Shown: in pieces, positions 1 to 9,152 of the stretch
How the letters are laid out: each line of letters begins with the position of its first letter
Position numbering within the stretch: position 1 is the first letter of the stretch
Origin: Rhodobacter capsulatus
GTDB lineage: Bacteria > Pseudomonadota > Alphaproteobacteria > Rhodobacterales > Rhodobacteraceae
Direction of reading: 5' to 3'
NCBI RefSeq assembly: GCF_005144475.1
Contig: NZ_SWJZ01000072.1
Coordinates: 1-49,836, forward strand
DNA length: 49,836 bases
The notes under the pieces: generated by a model
Told to the model about the DNA's origin: nothing
Seen by the model: only the letters and a program-made list of their open reading frames with translations
Database searches by the model: none
Program-made: the position numbers and the translations under genes

Positions 1-79
<79 letters not shown>

Positions 80-81
80 GT

Positions 82-102
82 CGCCTTGGCTGCGCCAAGG
101 CG
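82..102 (-). terminator. Hairpin downstream of fdxE
   Basis: A perfect 9-bp stem (CGCCTTGGC with GCCAAGGCG, 3-nt loop) lies 20 bp past the fdxE stop codon. On the minus strand it is followed by a G run rather than a U run, so it may stabilise the 3' end or assist Rho-dependent termination rather than act as a classical intrinsic terminator. Confidence 0.45.
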
Positions 103-121
103 AAATCTCTTCTGGCGGGGG

Positions 122-604
<483 letters not shown>

Positions 605-637
605 CTATGGTCGCGCCGACATCGACCCGGACCCGCC

Positions 638-1228
638 ATGACCTTTTGCCTGCCTTGCCCGACCCTTGCCCTGCTGGCGCTTTGCGCGGCCCTTGCGGGA
701 TGCACCGGGGCCGAGGCCCCGGCCACCGCCGACAAGCCAAGGGGCGAGGCCGCGGAGGCACCGGTGCCGATCATCGCCCCGCCGGCCAATTCGCTGGCGG
801 GCGAGTGGCTGAAATCCCCCCCCGGCCCCGAGGCGAAGGGCTGTTTCACCGAGGAACGCCGCCCCGCCGTGGTCGAGACCGTCACCGAACATGTGCTGGT
901 CGAACCCGAGGACCGCGATCCGAAAACCGGCGCGGTACTGGCCCCGGCCCGCTACCGCACCACGACGCAGGCGCGCATCGTCTCGGGCGGGGGGCGGATG
1001 TGGTTCGCCTCGGTCTGCGCCGCCGAGATGACCACCGCCCGCATCGCGGTGCTGCAGCGCGCGCTCTGGGTGCGCGGGCTTTACGCGGGGCCGCTCGACG
1101 GGCAGATGAGCGCCGCCACGCGCGAGGCGATCCGCCGCTATCAGACCCAGCGCGGCTTGCTCAGCGCGGAGCTTTCGCTGCGCGCGGCGCGGGAAATGGG
1201 CGTCGTCTCCTGGCTGGCAACGCCCTGA
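638..1228 (+). CDS. Peptidoglycan-binding-domain lipoprotein
   Basis: Encodes 196 residues. The N-terminus (MTFCLPCPTLALLALCAALAGC) is a lipoprotein signal peptide with lipobox LAGC, so the mature protein should be lipidated at that cysteine. A low-complexity Ala/Pro/Glu linker follows. The C-terminal 60 residues (AVLQRALWVRGLYAGPLDGQ, then TREAIRRYQ) form a PG_binding_1 repeat, which anchors proteins to peptidoglycan. The reading frame stays open far upstream, but the start at 638 is the only one that yields a signal peptide. It converges on degP, with a shared hairpin between them. Likely an envelope-tethering protein; no enzymatic domain is seen. Confidence 0.8.
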   Translation: MTFCLPCPTLALLALCAALAGCTGAEAPATADKPRGEAAEAPVPIIAPPANSLAGEWLKSPPGPEAKGCFTEERRPAVVETVTEHVLVEPEDRDPKTGAVLAPARYRTTTQARIVSGGGRMWFASVCAAEMTTARIAVLQRALWVRGLYAGPLDGQMSAATREAIRRYQTQRGLLSAELSLRAAREMGVVSWLATP

Positions 1229-1232
1229 CGCA

Positions 1233-1256
1233 AAAGGCACCCCGAGGGGTGCCTTT
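1233..1256. terminator. Bidirectional terminator between lipoprotein gene and degP
   Basis: A 10-bp stem (AAAGGCACCC / GGGTGCCTTT) with a CGAG tetraloop sits between two convergent genes, 4 bp after one stop and 24 bp from the other. A-tract and T-tract sit at the stem ends, so it can serve both strands. Confidence 0.8.
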
Positions 1257-1280
1257 CCGTGTTCAGCTGGTGGCGGCCGC

Positions 1281-2771
1281 CTATTGCAGCGGCACCGCGA
1301 CGAAACGCGGCTCGCCGTCGCGGCGAATGAGCAAGAGCACCGATTTGCGCCCGCCCTCCTTCGCCTCGGCCACCCGCGCCTGCAGATCTTCGAGCGTCAG
1401 CACCGGCTGCTGCCCGGCCTCGACGATCACATCCCCCGCCCGCAGCCCCTTGTCGAACGCCGCCCCGGTCGCGTCGATATCGGTCACCATCAGCCCGGTC
1501 AGATCCTCGGGCAGGTTGCGCTCGGCCCGCATCGCATCGGTGATCGGCGAGAGCGCCATGCCCAGCACCGAGCCGCCCGCCAGCGCCGGAGCCGTGCCGC
1601 CCGCCGCCGTCTCGCTGCTTTCGGCCAGTTCGCGCTGCCCCAGCGTCACCTGCAGCGTCACCGGCTTGCCCGCCCGCATCACCACCACATCGACCGCCTC
1701 GCCCACCGGCGCATCGGCGACGCGGCGGGTCAGCGATTTCGTGTCCTTCACCGGCGCCCCGGCAAAGCTGATGATCACGTCGCCCGATTTCATCCCCGCC
1801 ACCCTGGCCGGGCCCTCGGGCACTTCCGACACCATCGCGCCCTCGGGCGTCGCAAGGTTCATCGCCTCGGCCATGTCGGGGGTGACGTCCTGGATCTTCA
1901 CGCCCAGCCAGCCGCGCCGGGTGGCGCCGAATTCCTGCAGCTGCCCCACCACCTTCGAGACCACGTTCGAGGCCATCGAAAAGCCGATCCCGATCGAGCC
2001 GCCATTGGGCGACAGGATCGCGGTGTTCACCCCGATCACCTTGCCGTCCATGCTGAACAAGGGCCCGCCCGAGTTGCCGCGGTTGATCGCGGCATCGGTC
2101 TGGATGTAGTCGTCATAGGTGCCCGACAATTCCCGGTTGCGCGCCGAGACGATGCCGACCGAGGTCGAGAAGCCCTGACCCAGCGGGTTGCCCATCGCCA
2201 TCACCCAGTCGCCCTCGCGCATCGTGTCGCTGTCGCCGAAGCTGACGAAGGGCAGGGGCTCCTTGCTCTCGACCTTCAAAAGCGCGATGTCGGTCTTCGG
2301 ATCGGTGCCGACGATCTTCGCGTCAAGCTTCTTGCCATCGGCGAATTCGATCGAGATTTCATCGGCGACGGCGGTGCCATCCTCGCCCTTGATGACGTGG
2401 TTGTTCGTCACGATGTAGCCGTCGGCCGAGATGACAAAGCCCGACCCCAGCGCATCGGCGCGGTGCTGGCGCTGCGGCCCGCCCTGCGGCCCGTTCGGCA
2501 TGCCGAATTCCTTGAAGAACTCCTCGAAGGGCGAGCCCGGCGGAAAGCTCGGCAGGCCGCCCGCGGGTTCGGACACCGTGGTCGAGGTGGTGATCATCAC
2601 CACCGCCGGTTTCACCTGCACCACCAGATCGGCGAAGCTTTCGGGCACCGGGCCCGCCAGCGCCGGGCTCATCGCCACGGGCGACAGGGCCAGCGCGGTC
2701 GAGAGCAGCGCCGCCATCAGGATCGGTCGGGCGAGGCGCGGGGTGGTCAGCGAAAGAGGGGTCTTGGTCAT
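1281..2771 (-). CDS. degP: Periplasmic Do-like serine protease/chaperone (DegP family)
   Basis: A 496-residue HtrA/DegP protease acting on misfolded envelope proteins. It has a Sec signal peptide (cleavage near residue 39 after SPALA), then a trypsin-like domain with the triad His125 (TNNHVI), Asp161 (DPKTDIALLK) and Ser234 (GNSGGPL), followed by two PDZ domains (about 280-370 and 405-490). Length and architecture match DegP/MucD rather than the single-PDZ DegS. GGGAGACCCGC before the ATG is the ribosome-binding site. It lies downstream of hflK-hflC-DUF2065 on the same strand, 122 bp away and with its own promoter, the usual alphaproteobacterial arrangement. Confidence 0.95.
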   Translation of the reverse strand: MTKTPLSLTTPRLARPILMAALLSTALALSPVAMSPALAGPVPESFADLVVQVKPAVVMITTSTTVSEPAGGLPSFPPGSPFEEFFKEFGMPNGPQGGPQRQHRADALGSGFVISADGYIVTNNHVIKGEDGTAVADEISIEFADGKKLDAKIVGTDPKTDIALLKVESKEPLPFVSFGDSDTMREGDWVMAMGNPLGQGFSTSVGIVSARNRELSGTYDDYIQTDAAINRGNSGGPLFSMDGKVIGVNTAILSPNGGSIGIGFSMASNVVSKVVGQLQEFGATRRGWLGVKIQDVTPDMAEAMNLATPEGAMVSEVPEGPARVAGMKSGDVIISFAGAPVKDTKSLTRRVADAPVGEAVDVVVMRAGKPVTLQVTLGQRELAESSETAAGGTAPALAGGSVLGMALSPITDAMRAERNLPEDLTGLMVTDIDATGAAFDKGLRAGDVIVEAGQQPVLTLEDLQARVAEAKEGGRKSVLLLIRRDGEPRFVAVPLQ

Positions 2772-2815
2772 GCGGGTCTCCCGTGGTCCTTGGCCGGTGC
2801 TCCGGCTTGACCTTG

Positions 2816-2844
2816 AATAAAAGCGTAAGCGTCACGCCGTTCAA
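2816..2844 (-). promoter_or_regulatory. Predicted promoter of degP
   Basis: On the minus strand, TTGAAC (2844-2839), a 17-bp spacer and TTTATT (2821-2816) lie about 45 bp upstream of the degP start. Spacing is ideal for a sigma70-type promoter; a heat-shock sigma could also use it. This would uncouple degP from the hfl operon. Confidence 0.5.
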
Positions 2845-2893
2845 ATGAAAGCCCGTCGCGGGGCGTCACTTCGATGTGAGAGGAGCGAGAGGC

Positions 2894-3085
2894 TCAGGTG
2901 AAGGCATGGACCAGTGCGACGACGCCGACGCCCGCAGCCACCGCCGCAAGGCCGATCCGGCGCCGCCCCACGGGGCCGATGCTGGCCAGAAGCGCCAGCA
3001 CCTCGAGGATGCGCGAAGGGGCCAGCACAAGTGCCAGCCCCTCGATCACGAGCACAAGGCCCAGAGCGGTGAAAACCGCCGCCAT
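2894..3085 (-). CDS. DUF2065 small membrane protein
   Basis: Encodes 63 residues that are almost entirely hydrophobic: two predicted transmembrane helices (residues about 4-22 and 42-60) joined by the short basic loop GPVGRRRIG. This fits the YjeT-like DUF2065 family, usually found beside hflK/hflC. Its ATG overlaps the hflC stop by one base (TGATG), so the two genes are translationally coupled. Function is unknown; position implies a membrane-protein quality-control accessory. Confidence 0.85.
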   Translation of the reverse strand: MAAVFTALGLVLVIEGLALVLAPSRILEVLALLASIGPVGRRRIGLAAVAAGVGVVALVHAFT

Positions 3086-3981
3086 CAGTTTCCGGCCGCA
3101 GGCGGGGCATCCGCCGCAAGCGATTTCACGAAGCGCTCATAGTCGAAGTAAAGGCTGCCCGGTTCCGTCACCAGCGAGGAGGTGCCCGGCTTCAGGCTTT
3201 CGCCATAGAACTGCAGCGCCCGGGTGAAGGCGAAGAAGCTTTCGTCCTTGCCGTAGGCTTCGGCATAGATCCGGTTGCGTTCGGCATCCGCCTGACCGCG
3301 CACGATTTCCGCCTGCTTGCGCGCTTCCGAGGTGAGCTCCACCACCTCGCGATCGGCCGTGGCCCGCACCCGCTGCGCCGCCTCGCCCCCGCGGGCGCGT
3401 TCATCCGCCGCCTCGCGTTCGCGTTCCGCCCGCATCCGCGCATAGGTCGCGGCCAGGTTCTGCTCGGGCAGGTCGGTGCGCGTCAGCCGCACGTCGATCA
3501 CATCGACACCCAGCGCATTCGCCTCGCGTTTCGCGATGTCGCGGATCTTGTTCATCAGCGCCGTGCGGTCGTTCGACAGAACCGCCGTCGAGGGCACCGA
3601 GCCCATGACTTCGCGGATCGCATTGTTCAGGATGCCATCCAGCCGGTTCTTGGCGAAGCTTTCGCCGCCATCGCCCACGGCTTCGCGGAATTTCACCGCA
3701 TCGACGATGCGCCAGCGCGCGAAGGCATCGACCACCAGACGACGGTCGTCGAGCGGCGTGACCTCCAGCGGTTGCGTGGTCAGGCTGATGATCCGGTCAT
3801 CATATTTCACCACATTCTGCACGAAGGGGATCTTGAAGCCGATCCCCGGCTCGGTCCGCGCCGCGGTCACTTCGCCGAATTGCAGCACCAGCGCCTTTTC
3901 GCGTTCATCGACCGTGTAGATCGACGACAGGCCCAGCCCCACGGCGATGATGGCGAGCGGGATCAGGATTTGCACCTTCAT
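3085..3981 (-). CDS. hflC: HflC, SPFH-domain regulator of FtsH protease
   Basis: A 298-residue inner-membrane protein. An N-terminal anchor (residues about 5-22, ILIPLAIIAVGLGLSSIYTV) precedes an SPFH/band-7 domain and a long Ala/Glu/Arg-rich coiled coil (about 175-235, AEREREAADERARGGEAAQR). HflC assembles with HflK into a periplasmic cage around FtsH and modulates its proteolysis. The ATG overlaps the hflK stop (TGATG) and the stop overlaps the DUF2065 ATG, so the three genes form a tight operon. Confidence 0.95.
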   Translation of the reverse strand: MKVQILIPLAIIAVGLGLSSIYTVDEREKALVLQFGEVTAARTEPGIGFKIPFVQNVVKYDDRIISLTTQPLEVTPLDDRRLVVDAFARWRIVDAVKFREAVGDGGESFAKNRLDGILNNAIREVMGSVPSTAVLSNDRTALMNKIRDIAKREANALGVDVIDVRLTRTDLPEQNLAATYARMRAEREREAADERARGGEAAQRVRATADREVVELTSEARKQAEIVRGQADAERNRIYAEAYGKDESFFAFTRALQFYGESLKPGTSSLVTEPGSLYFDYERFVKSLAADAPPAAGN

Positions 3982-5156
3982 CAGTTCGTCCCCCCGGTCG
4001 TCGGCTGCACCGGCCGCAGCCGGTCCAGCGGCAGATAGGGCACCGTGCCCGATTGCCCGTCGATCACCACCTTGTTCACGCCGCCCAGCGTCGTGCTCAT
4101 GGTTTCATAGAACATCCGCCGTTTCGTCACCTCGGGGGCCTTGCGGTATTCCTCATAGACCGAGGTGAAGCGCGCGGCCTGACCCTGGGCGTCGTTGACC
4201 ACTTCGGCGCGATAGGCCTCGGCCTGCTGCACCAGCTGCGCGGCCTGACCGCGGGCGCCCGCCGTCACCTGGTTGGCATAGGCGTCGGCTTCTTTTTCCA
4301 GCTTGTCGCGTTCCTGCTGTGCGGCCTGCACGTCGCGGAAACTGTCGATCACCTCGCGCGGCGGATCGGCGCGGTTGAAGTTCACCCGCACGATGTTGAT
4401 GCCCGCGGCATAGCTGTCGAGCGTGCCCTGCACGGCGGCGCGCAGATCGGTGGCGATCACGCCGCGGTCGCGGTTCAGGATCGGCGCCAGTTCCGAGCGC
4501 GCGATGATGTCGCGCATCGCGGATTCGCTGACGGCGCGGATCGTGTCTTCCGGGTCGGCCAGGTTGAACAGGAATTTCGACGGATCCGAGACGTTCCAGA
4601 CGATCTGGTAGCTGACATCGACGATATTCTGGTCGCGCGTCAGCATCAGCCCGGAATCGGTGACGAAATCGCTGCTGCGGTTCGCCGAGAACACGCCGTC
4701 GCTGCTTTCCGAGGTGCCGATGGCGCGGCTGCGGCCGGTGCCGACCTCGGTGGTGCGTTCGTCGGTGACCGGGATCACCACTTTCGACACCACGGGCCAG
4801 GGCGCGAAGTTCAGACCCGGGTTGCCGGTGGCATGGTATTTGCCGAACATCAGCTCGATCGAGCGTTCGTTCTGCTGCACCGTGTAAAACGAGCTCCAGG
4901 CCCAGACCGCGGCCAGCGCCACCGCGCCGATGGCGATCGTGCCCAGCGTGAAGGCCGGGCCGTCATCGCGCCCGCCGCCGGGGCGGCCCGGACCGCCGCG
5001 CCCGCCCATCAGGACGCGCAGCTGCTCGGTGCCTTTCCTCACGATCTGGTCGATTTCGGGAATCGGCGCGCTGTCATTGGGCCGGCGCGGGCCGGGGCGG
5101 CGCGGCGGCTCGCGGTCGTCACCGCCACCCGAGCCCCAGGGTCCTCCGTTGGTCAT
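3981..5156 (-). CDS. hflK: HflK, SPFH-domain regulator of FtsH protease
   Basis: A 391-residue partner of HflC. A Gly/Pro/Arg-rich cytoplasmic N-terminus (GGPWGSGGGDD...) of about 65 residues is typical of HflK. One transmembrane helix follows (about 70-90, LGTIAIGAVALAAVWAW), then the SPFH domain and coiled coil with AQQERDKLEKEADAYANQV. It is the first gene of the hflK-hflC-DUF2065 operon. Upstream there is a TTGACA hexamer (minus strand, 5212-5207) but no convincing -10, so I do not call a promoter. Confidence 0.95.
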   Translation of the reverse strand: MTNGGPWGSGGGDDREPPRRPGPRRPNDSAPIPEIDQIVRKGTEQLRVLMGGRGGPGRPGGGRDDGPAFTLGTIAIGAVALAAVWAWSSFYTVQQNERSIELMFGKYHATGNPGLNFAPWPVVSKVVIPVTDERTTEVGTGRSRAIGTSESSDGVFSANRSSDFVTDSGLMLTRDQNIVDVSYQIVWNVSDPSKFLFNLADPEDTIRAVSESAMRDIIARSELAPILNRDRGVIATDLRAAVQGTLDSYAAGINIVRVNFNRADPPREVIDSFRDVQAAQQERDKLEKEADAYANQVTAGARGQAAQLVQQAEAYRAEVVNDAQGQAARFTSVYEEYRKAPEVTKRRMFYETMSTTLGGVNKVVIDGQSGTVPYLPLDRLRPVQPTTGGTN

Positions 5157-5221
5157 GCTGTCCTCTTTCGAATGTCCTTGCCCCGAAGTGGGGATTGTTT
5201 GCGCAATGTCAACCGCTTCGC

Positions 5222-6574
5222 TCAGGAATGCCGGGTGGGGGCGCGCATCGTCACCAGTTCCTCGGCCATCGTCGGATGCACGGCGCAGGTGGCGTCGAAT
5301 TGCTCCTTGGTCGCGCCCATCTTCATCGCGATCGCGGCCATCTGGATCATCTCGCCCGCCTCGGGCGCGACGATGTGGCAGCCCAGCACCCTGCGCGTGT
5401 CCTTGCAGACGATCAGTTTCATCAAGACGCGGTCCTCCGCCCCGGCAAAGGCCGAGCGCATCGGCTTGAAGGCGCTGGTATAAACCTCGATCGGGCCCGC
5501 TTTGCGGGCGGCTTCCTCGGACAGGCCGCAGGTGCCGAATTCGGGCCGGGTGAAGACCGCCGAGGCGACGAGATCATGATCGGTCACCCGCGGGGTGGCG
5601 CCAAAGATCGTGTCGGCAAAGGCATGACCCTCGCGGATCGCGACGGGGGTCAGGTTGATCCGGTCGGTCACATCGCCCACGGCAAAGATCGAGGGGACAT
5701 TCGTCTGCGACCATTGATCGACGATCACCGCGCCATTCGGGCCAAGCTTGACGCCTGCCGTTTCCAGCCCCAGCCCGGCGGTGTTCGGCACCCGGCCGGT
5801 GGCGTAAACCACGGCGTCAAATTCCTGCGACCGGCCATCGCCGCAATGGGCGACAACGCCTGTCGCGGTCCGGCTCACCCGGTCGATCACCACGTTTTCA
5901 TGCACGTCGATGCCCCGCGCCTTCATCTGCGTCACGATCAGATCGCGGCATTCGGTGTCGAAACTGCGCAACAGGGGCGAGCGGTTCCATTGCGCCACCG
6001 CAACCCCCAGCCCGTTGAAGACGCAGGCGAATTCGGACGCGATATAGCCGCCGCCGACGATCAGCAGGCGCTTGGGCAGCTCGGGCAGGTGAAAGAGGTC
6101 GTTCGAGGTCAGCACATGCTCGGCGCCTTCAAACGCGGGCACGAAAGGCCGCCCGCCCACCGCGATCAGGATATGTTTGGCGCGGATCACCCGGCCATCG
6201 GCCAGTTGCACCTCATGCGGGCCCTTCACCGTGGCGCGGCTGTTGTGAACGGTGACGCCTGCATTCTGCTGCCCGGCGCGGTAGATCCGCTCCAGCCGGT
6301 CCAGTTCCGCATGCAGCTTGGCCCGAAACGCGCCCCAGTCGAAGCCGCCCAGGCTTGCATCCCAGCCATAGGCGCGGGCCTCGGCCACGGCGGCAGGCAT
6401 GCCCGACGCGAAAACCATCAGCTTTTTCGGCACGCAGCCGCGGATGACGCAGGTGCCGCCCATCCGATCCTCTTCGGCCAGCGCCACGCGCGCGCCATGG
6501 CCTGCCGCGATGCGGGCCGCCCGCACGCCGCCCGATCCCCCGCCGATCACGAAGAGGTCGAAATCGAAGCTCAT
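5222..6574 (-). CDS. gor: Glutathione-disulfide reductase
   Basis: A 450-residue class I flavoprotein disulfide reductase reducing GSSG with NADPH in the cytoplasm. FAD is bound by GGGSGG near the N-terminus. The redox pair is Cys42 and Cys47 in GGTCVIRGCVPKK. A second Rossmann motif (GGGYIASEFA) binds NADPH. The catalytic dyad is His433/Glu438 in HPTMAEE. The frame is open upstream, but the ATG at 6574 is preceded by AAAGGACGGCAG and gives the family N-terminus MSFDFDLFVIGGG. Length matches the family. The next gene upstream, 46 bp away, is a small membrane protein. Confidence 0.93.
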   Translation of the reverse strand: MSFDFDLFVIGGGSGGVRAARIAAGHGARVALAEEDRMGGTCVIRGCVPKKLMVFASGMPAAVAEARAYGWDASLGGFDWGAFRAKLHAELDRLERIYRAGQQNAGVTVHNSRATVKGPHEVQLADGRVIRAKHILIAVGGRPFVPAFEGAEHVLTSNDLFHLPELPKRLLIVGGGYIASEFACVFNGLGVAVAQWNRSPLLRSFDTECRDLIVTQMKARGIDVHENVVIDRVSRTATGVVAHCGDGRSQEFDAVVYATGRVPNTAGLGLETAGVKLGPNGAVIVDQWSQTNVPSIFAVGDVTDRINLTPVAIREGHAFADTIFGATPRVTDHDLVASAVFTRPEFGTCGLSEEAARKAGPIEVYTSAFKPMRSAFAGAEDRVLMKLIVCKDTRRVLGCHIVAPEAGEMIQMAAIAMKMGATKEQFDATCAVHPTMAEELVTMRAPTRHS

Positions 6575-6620
6575 CTGCCGTCCTTTCGAAGCCGCGACCG
6601 CAGCGGCCGCGCCCAAGGAC

Positions 6621-7115
6621 TTAGCCCCGCGACCCGGTTCCGGCAAGGGCAGGCGCCCGCGCGACCAGTTCCGCCTGCCAGGCGGCGTTTTCCTCGGCCG
6701 TCATCACCCAGCCGGGCACCGACAGCTCGCGCTGCCGCGCGGGCGCCTTTGTGGCCGGGGCAGGGGCGCCCTCGCCGGTGATCTCGGCATAGGGGACGGT
6801 GGCGTATTTGCCGAAAAGCTTGCCGATCTCGACCCGGTCGGCGCGGAAGACCAGCACCGGACGCGGCACGGAAAGCACCACCCAGGCGAGATAGAAGCAC
6901 AGCGTCGCGCCGACCGCGCCGACGATCGCGTTCAGGATCATGTCGTCGCGAAAGCCTTCGCCGAAAAACGCGGCCAAGGTCAGGATCGGCGTGATGATCT
7001 GCACCACGCCGATGAGGCCGATCACCGCCCCCATCACCAGCGGCAGCACCGACCGGCCGGGGATCACCAGATCCGGGCGGGTCTCAGTCGAGGTCGGCGA
7101 AGATGTTCTCGTCAT
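6621..7115 (-). CDS. Small two-helix membrane protein, function unknown
   Basis: Encodes 164 residues from the ATG at 7115, which overlaps the end of rpiA by 32 bp; an earlier in-frame ATG at 7136 is also possible. Two hydrophobic segments are visible (about residues 22-46, LPLVMGAVIGLIGVVQIITPILTLAAF, and 56-76). After them, PVLVFRADRVEIGKLFGKYATVPYAEI resembles the first strands of a bacterial PH-like domain, which suggests a membrane-anchored beta domain. I do not recognise a specific family. The overlap with rpiA suggests co-transcription rpiA then this gene, possibly through to gor. Confidence 0.65.
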   Translation of the reverse strand: MTRTSSPTSTETRPDLVIPGRSVLPLVMGAVIGLIGVVQIITPILTLAAFFGEGFRDDMILNAIVGAVGATLCFYLAWVVLSVPRPVLVFRADRVEIGKLFGKYATVPYAEITGEGAPAPATKAPARQRELSVPGWVMTAEENAAWQAELVARAPALAGTGSRG

Positions 7116-7869
7116 CGGCAAAATCGATCCGTTCATGGGCAATCGTGCCCGCGTTGATATCGCGCAGCTCGACCTGGCCCTCGGCGCCGCCAATGATCAC
7201 CATGTCGCAGATGTCGATGAACAGCCCGTTCTCGACCACGCCGGGGATCTGGTTGAGCGCCACCGCCAAAGCCCGCGCGTTGCCGATGCGGTTAAGGTGC
7301 AGATCGACGATATAGTTACCCTCGTCGGTGATGTAGGGCTGCGTGCCATTCAGCCGCAGCGTCGTCTGCCGCCCCAGAACATCGGTGGCGATCAGCATTT
7401 CCTCGATCAAGGCGCGGGTGGTCTGCCAGCCAAAGGGCACGACCTCGACCGGCAGCGGAAAGGCGCCCAGGTTCACCACTTCCTTTGACGCATCGGTGAT
7501 CACGATCATCCGGTCGGACGCCGTGGCGACGATCTTTTCTTGCAACAGCGCGCCGCCGCCGCCCTTGATCAGCTGCAGCTGCGCGTCGAATTCATCGGCG
7601 CCGTCGATCGTCAGATCGAGCCATTTCGCCTCGTCCAGACCGACGACCGAGATGCCGATCTGCCGTGCCAGATCCGCGGTGCGCGAGCTTGTCGGCACGC
7701 CGACGATGCGCAGCCCTTCCTCGCGCACGCGCTCGCCCAGGCAGCGCACCATCCAGGCGGCGGTGGAGCCGGTGCCAAGACCGACCTTCATCCCGTCCTC
7801 GACGAAATCGACGGCACGGCGCGCGGCGGCGAATTTCGCCTTGTCGATGGGGGAAAGCTCGGCGGGCAT
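7084..7869 (-). CDS. rpiA: Ribose-5-phosphate isomerase A
   Basis: A 261-residue cytoplasmic enzyme interconverting ribose 5-phosphate and ribulose 5-phosphate in the pentose phosphate and Calvin cycles. Family motifs are present: GLGTGSTA (phosphate loop), DGADEFD and KGGGGALLQEK (catalytic Asp/Lys), and GVVENGLF near the C-terminus. The start at 7869 (MPAELSPIDKAK) has AGGAG 7 bp upstream; the longer open frame lacks family similarity. In context it also connects the D-ribulose 5-phosphate made by the ribitol island near 35 kb to central metabolism. Confidence 0.95.
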   Translation of the reverse strand: MPAELSPIDKAKFAAARRAVDFVEDGMKVGLGTGSTAAWMVRCLGERVREEGLRIVGVPTSSRTADLARQIGISVVGLDEAKWLDLTIDGADEFDAQLQLIKGGGGALLQEKIVATASDRMIVITDASKEVVNLGAFPLPVEVVPFGWQTTRALIEEMLIATDVLGRQTTLRLNGTQPYITDEGNYIVDLHLNRIGNARALAVALNQIPGVVENGLFIDICDMVIIGGAEGQVELRDINAGTIAHERIDFADDENIFADLD

Positions 7870-7970
7870 GGCGGCTCCTGTCGGACGGGATGCGGATCTT
7901 TGCGCGCCGTTATAGCCAAGCCCCGATGCCCATGCGAGGTCTTTTTGCACCCGACCCGGGGCGCGGGCGG

Positions 7971-8939
7971 TCAGCGCCGCACCAGCCCCGCGCTTTCCAG
8001 CGGGCTGTGACCGCGGCGGTGCTGCAAGATCAGCTTCGCGACCTTGGGCGTGGGCACGATCGGCCGCGCGGGCAGGCCGGTGAAAGGATCGCTCGACAGG
8101 CTCTGGCGCAGCGCCAGCGCCTGTGTGGGTTCCAGCACGCTCATCGTCTTGTGCCCGGCCAGCATGGTTTCGGCGCGGGCGTTTTCGGCAAAGATCACCT
8201 CATGCGTCGGCATCATCACATGCACCCACTCCACCCGTGCCCTGGGGGCGCGGGCGACGCCGGGCAGGCCGACCAGCGCCTTGGCGGCGACCAGCACCTC
8301 CTCTCCGGCAAGCGGACCGGTGGCCGGGCGGATCAGCACCCGGTGCTGCCCGGACAGAAACAGGGCCCGGTCATTGCCCAGAACGCCGGGGGCAAAGCGC
8401 ACCGGCGCCGTCGCCCCCAGGCCGCCGACGCGCCAGCGCCCGACCCATTGCACCGGCCGGTAGCCATTGTCCGAGGTCTGCAGCCGATCCTCCGGCCCCA
8501 GATCCTCGACCGGTTTCGGGCCGCGCCGGGTGGCGATCAGCGTTCCGGCGGCAAAGCAGATCGCCTGGCTGGCAAAGGGGGTCAGCATCCCCTCGGTCTC
8601 GAGCCCGGTGATGCGATAGGCCCGGCCGGGCTTCAGCCGTTCGGACGCCGCCAGCCCGCGCCCGGTGGCGGGGGTGTCGATCAGATGCACGACCTGCGTA
8701 TCGGCCACATCCTCCGAGGCGAGCGGGCGGATCAGATAGGACACATCGGGTTCGATCGCGGCGCCGTCCGGGTCCGCCCCGTCCGCCTCGGGCAGGTCGA
8801 TGAACCGCATCGCCGCCCCGGGGCGCAAGACGAAATGGGCCCGCCCCAGCGCGGCGTCCTCGGTGCCGGGCACCGCGCCGAAAGGATCCGGACCGGAGGA
8901 GGTGACCTCGGTCAGCGGCCAGAAACAGAGTGTGGGCAT
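7971..8939 (-). CDS. Hint (Hedgehog/intein) domain protein
   Basis: A 322-residue protein. The middle part (about 128-275) is a Hint_2 module: it opens with CFAAGTLIATRRGPKPVEDL, in which Cys128 would be the autoprocessing nucleophile, continues with WVGRWRV and SGQHRVLI, and ends with THEVIFAENARAETM. The first 125 residues are a separate domain I do not recognise, ending in an SQAI junction immediately before Cys128. There is no signal peptide. Stand-alone Hint_2 proteins are common and unexplained in Rhodobacterales. The gene is monocistronic and divergent from sdaA. Confidence 0.85.
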   Translation of the reverse strand: MPTLCFWPLTEVTSSGPDPFGAVPGTEDAALGRAHFVLRPGAAMRFIDLPEADGADPDGAAIEPDVSYLIRPLASEDVADTQVVHLIDTPATGRGLAASERLKPGRAYRITGLETEGMLTPFASQAICFAAGTLIATRRGPKPVEDLGPEDRLQTSDNGYRPVQWVGRWRVGGLGATAPVRFAPGVLGNDRALFLSGQHRVLIRPATGPLAGEEVLVAAKALVGLPGVARAPRARVEWVHVMMPTHEVIFAENARAETMLAGHKTMSVLEPTQALALRQSLSSDPFTGLPARPIVPTPKVAKLILQHRRGHSPLESAGLVRR

Positions 8940-8980
8940 GGCACCTCCTGCCTTTGCGACAGTATCGCCAGAACCGATGA

Positions 8981-9006
8981 AACAGCGCTTAACATGTTAA
9001 CCTGTT
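8981..9006. promoter_or_regulatory. Palindromic operator candidate between the Hint gene and sdaA
   Basis: A perfect 12-bp palindrome TTAACATGTTAA (8989-9000) is flanked by AACAG on the left and CTGTT on the right, giving a nested, slightly asymmetric inverted repeat. It lies 50 bp from the Hint gene start and 150 bp from the sdaA start. The AT-rich core stands out in GC-rich DNA. The regulator is unknown. Confidence 0.4.
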
Positions 9007-9152
9007 TAGCGAATTTTGCGGCGCCCGCCAGTGCGGACCGGACCGGCGGGCCGGGAAGGTGGCCGGGGCACCGCTTGCGTGCGCGCAAATGTCGCTTTCG
9101 CGCTTTCGTCGCGGGGCGCGACAGGGCAGCATGGCGGCAAAGGGAGTGCGCC

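Noticed and set aside
1284-2810. A 508-residue plus-strand open frame opposite degP
   Set aside because: Arg/His/Gly-rich composition, no ribosome-binding site, entirely antisense to a clear DegP. Typical of GC-rich DNA.
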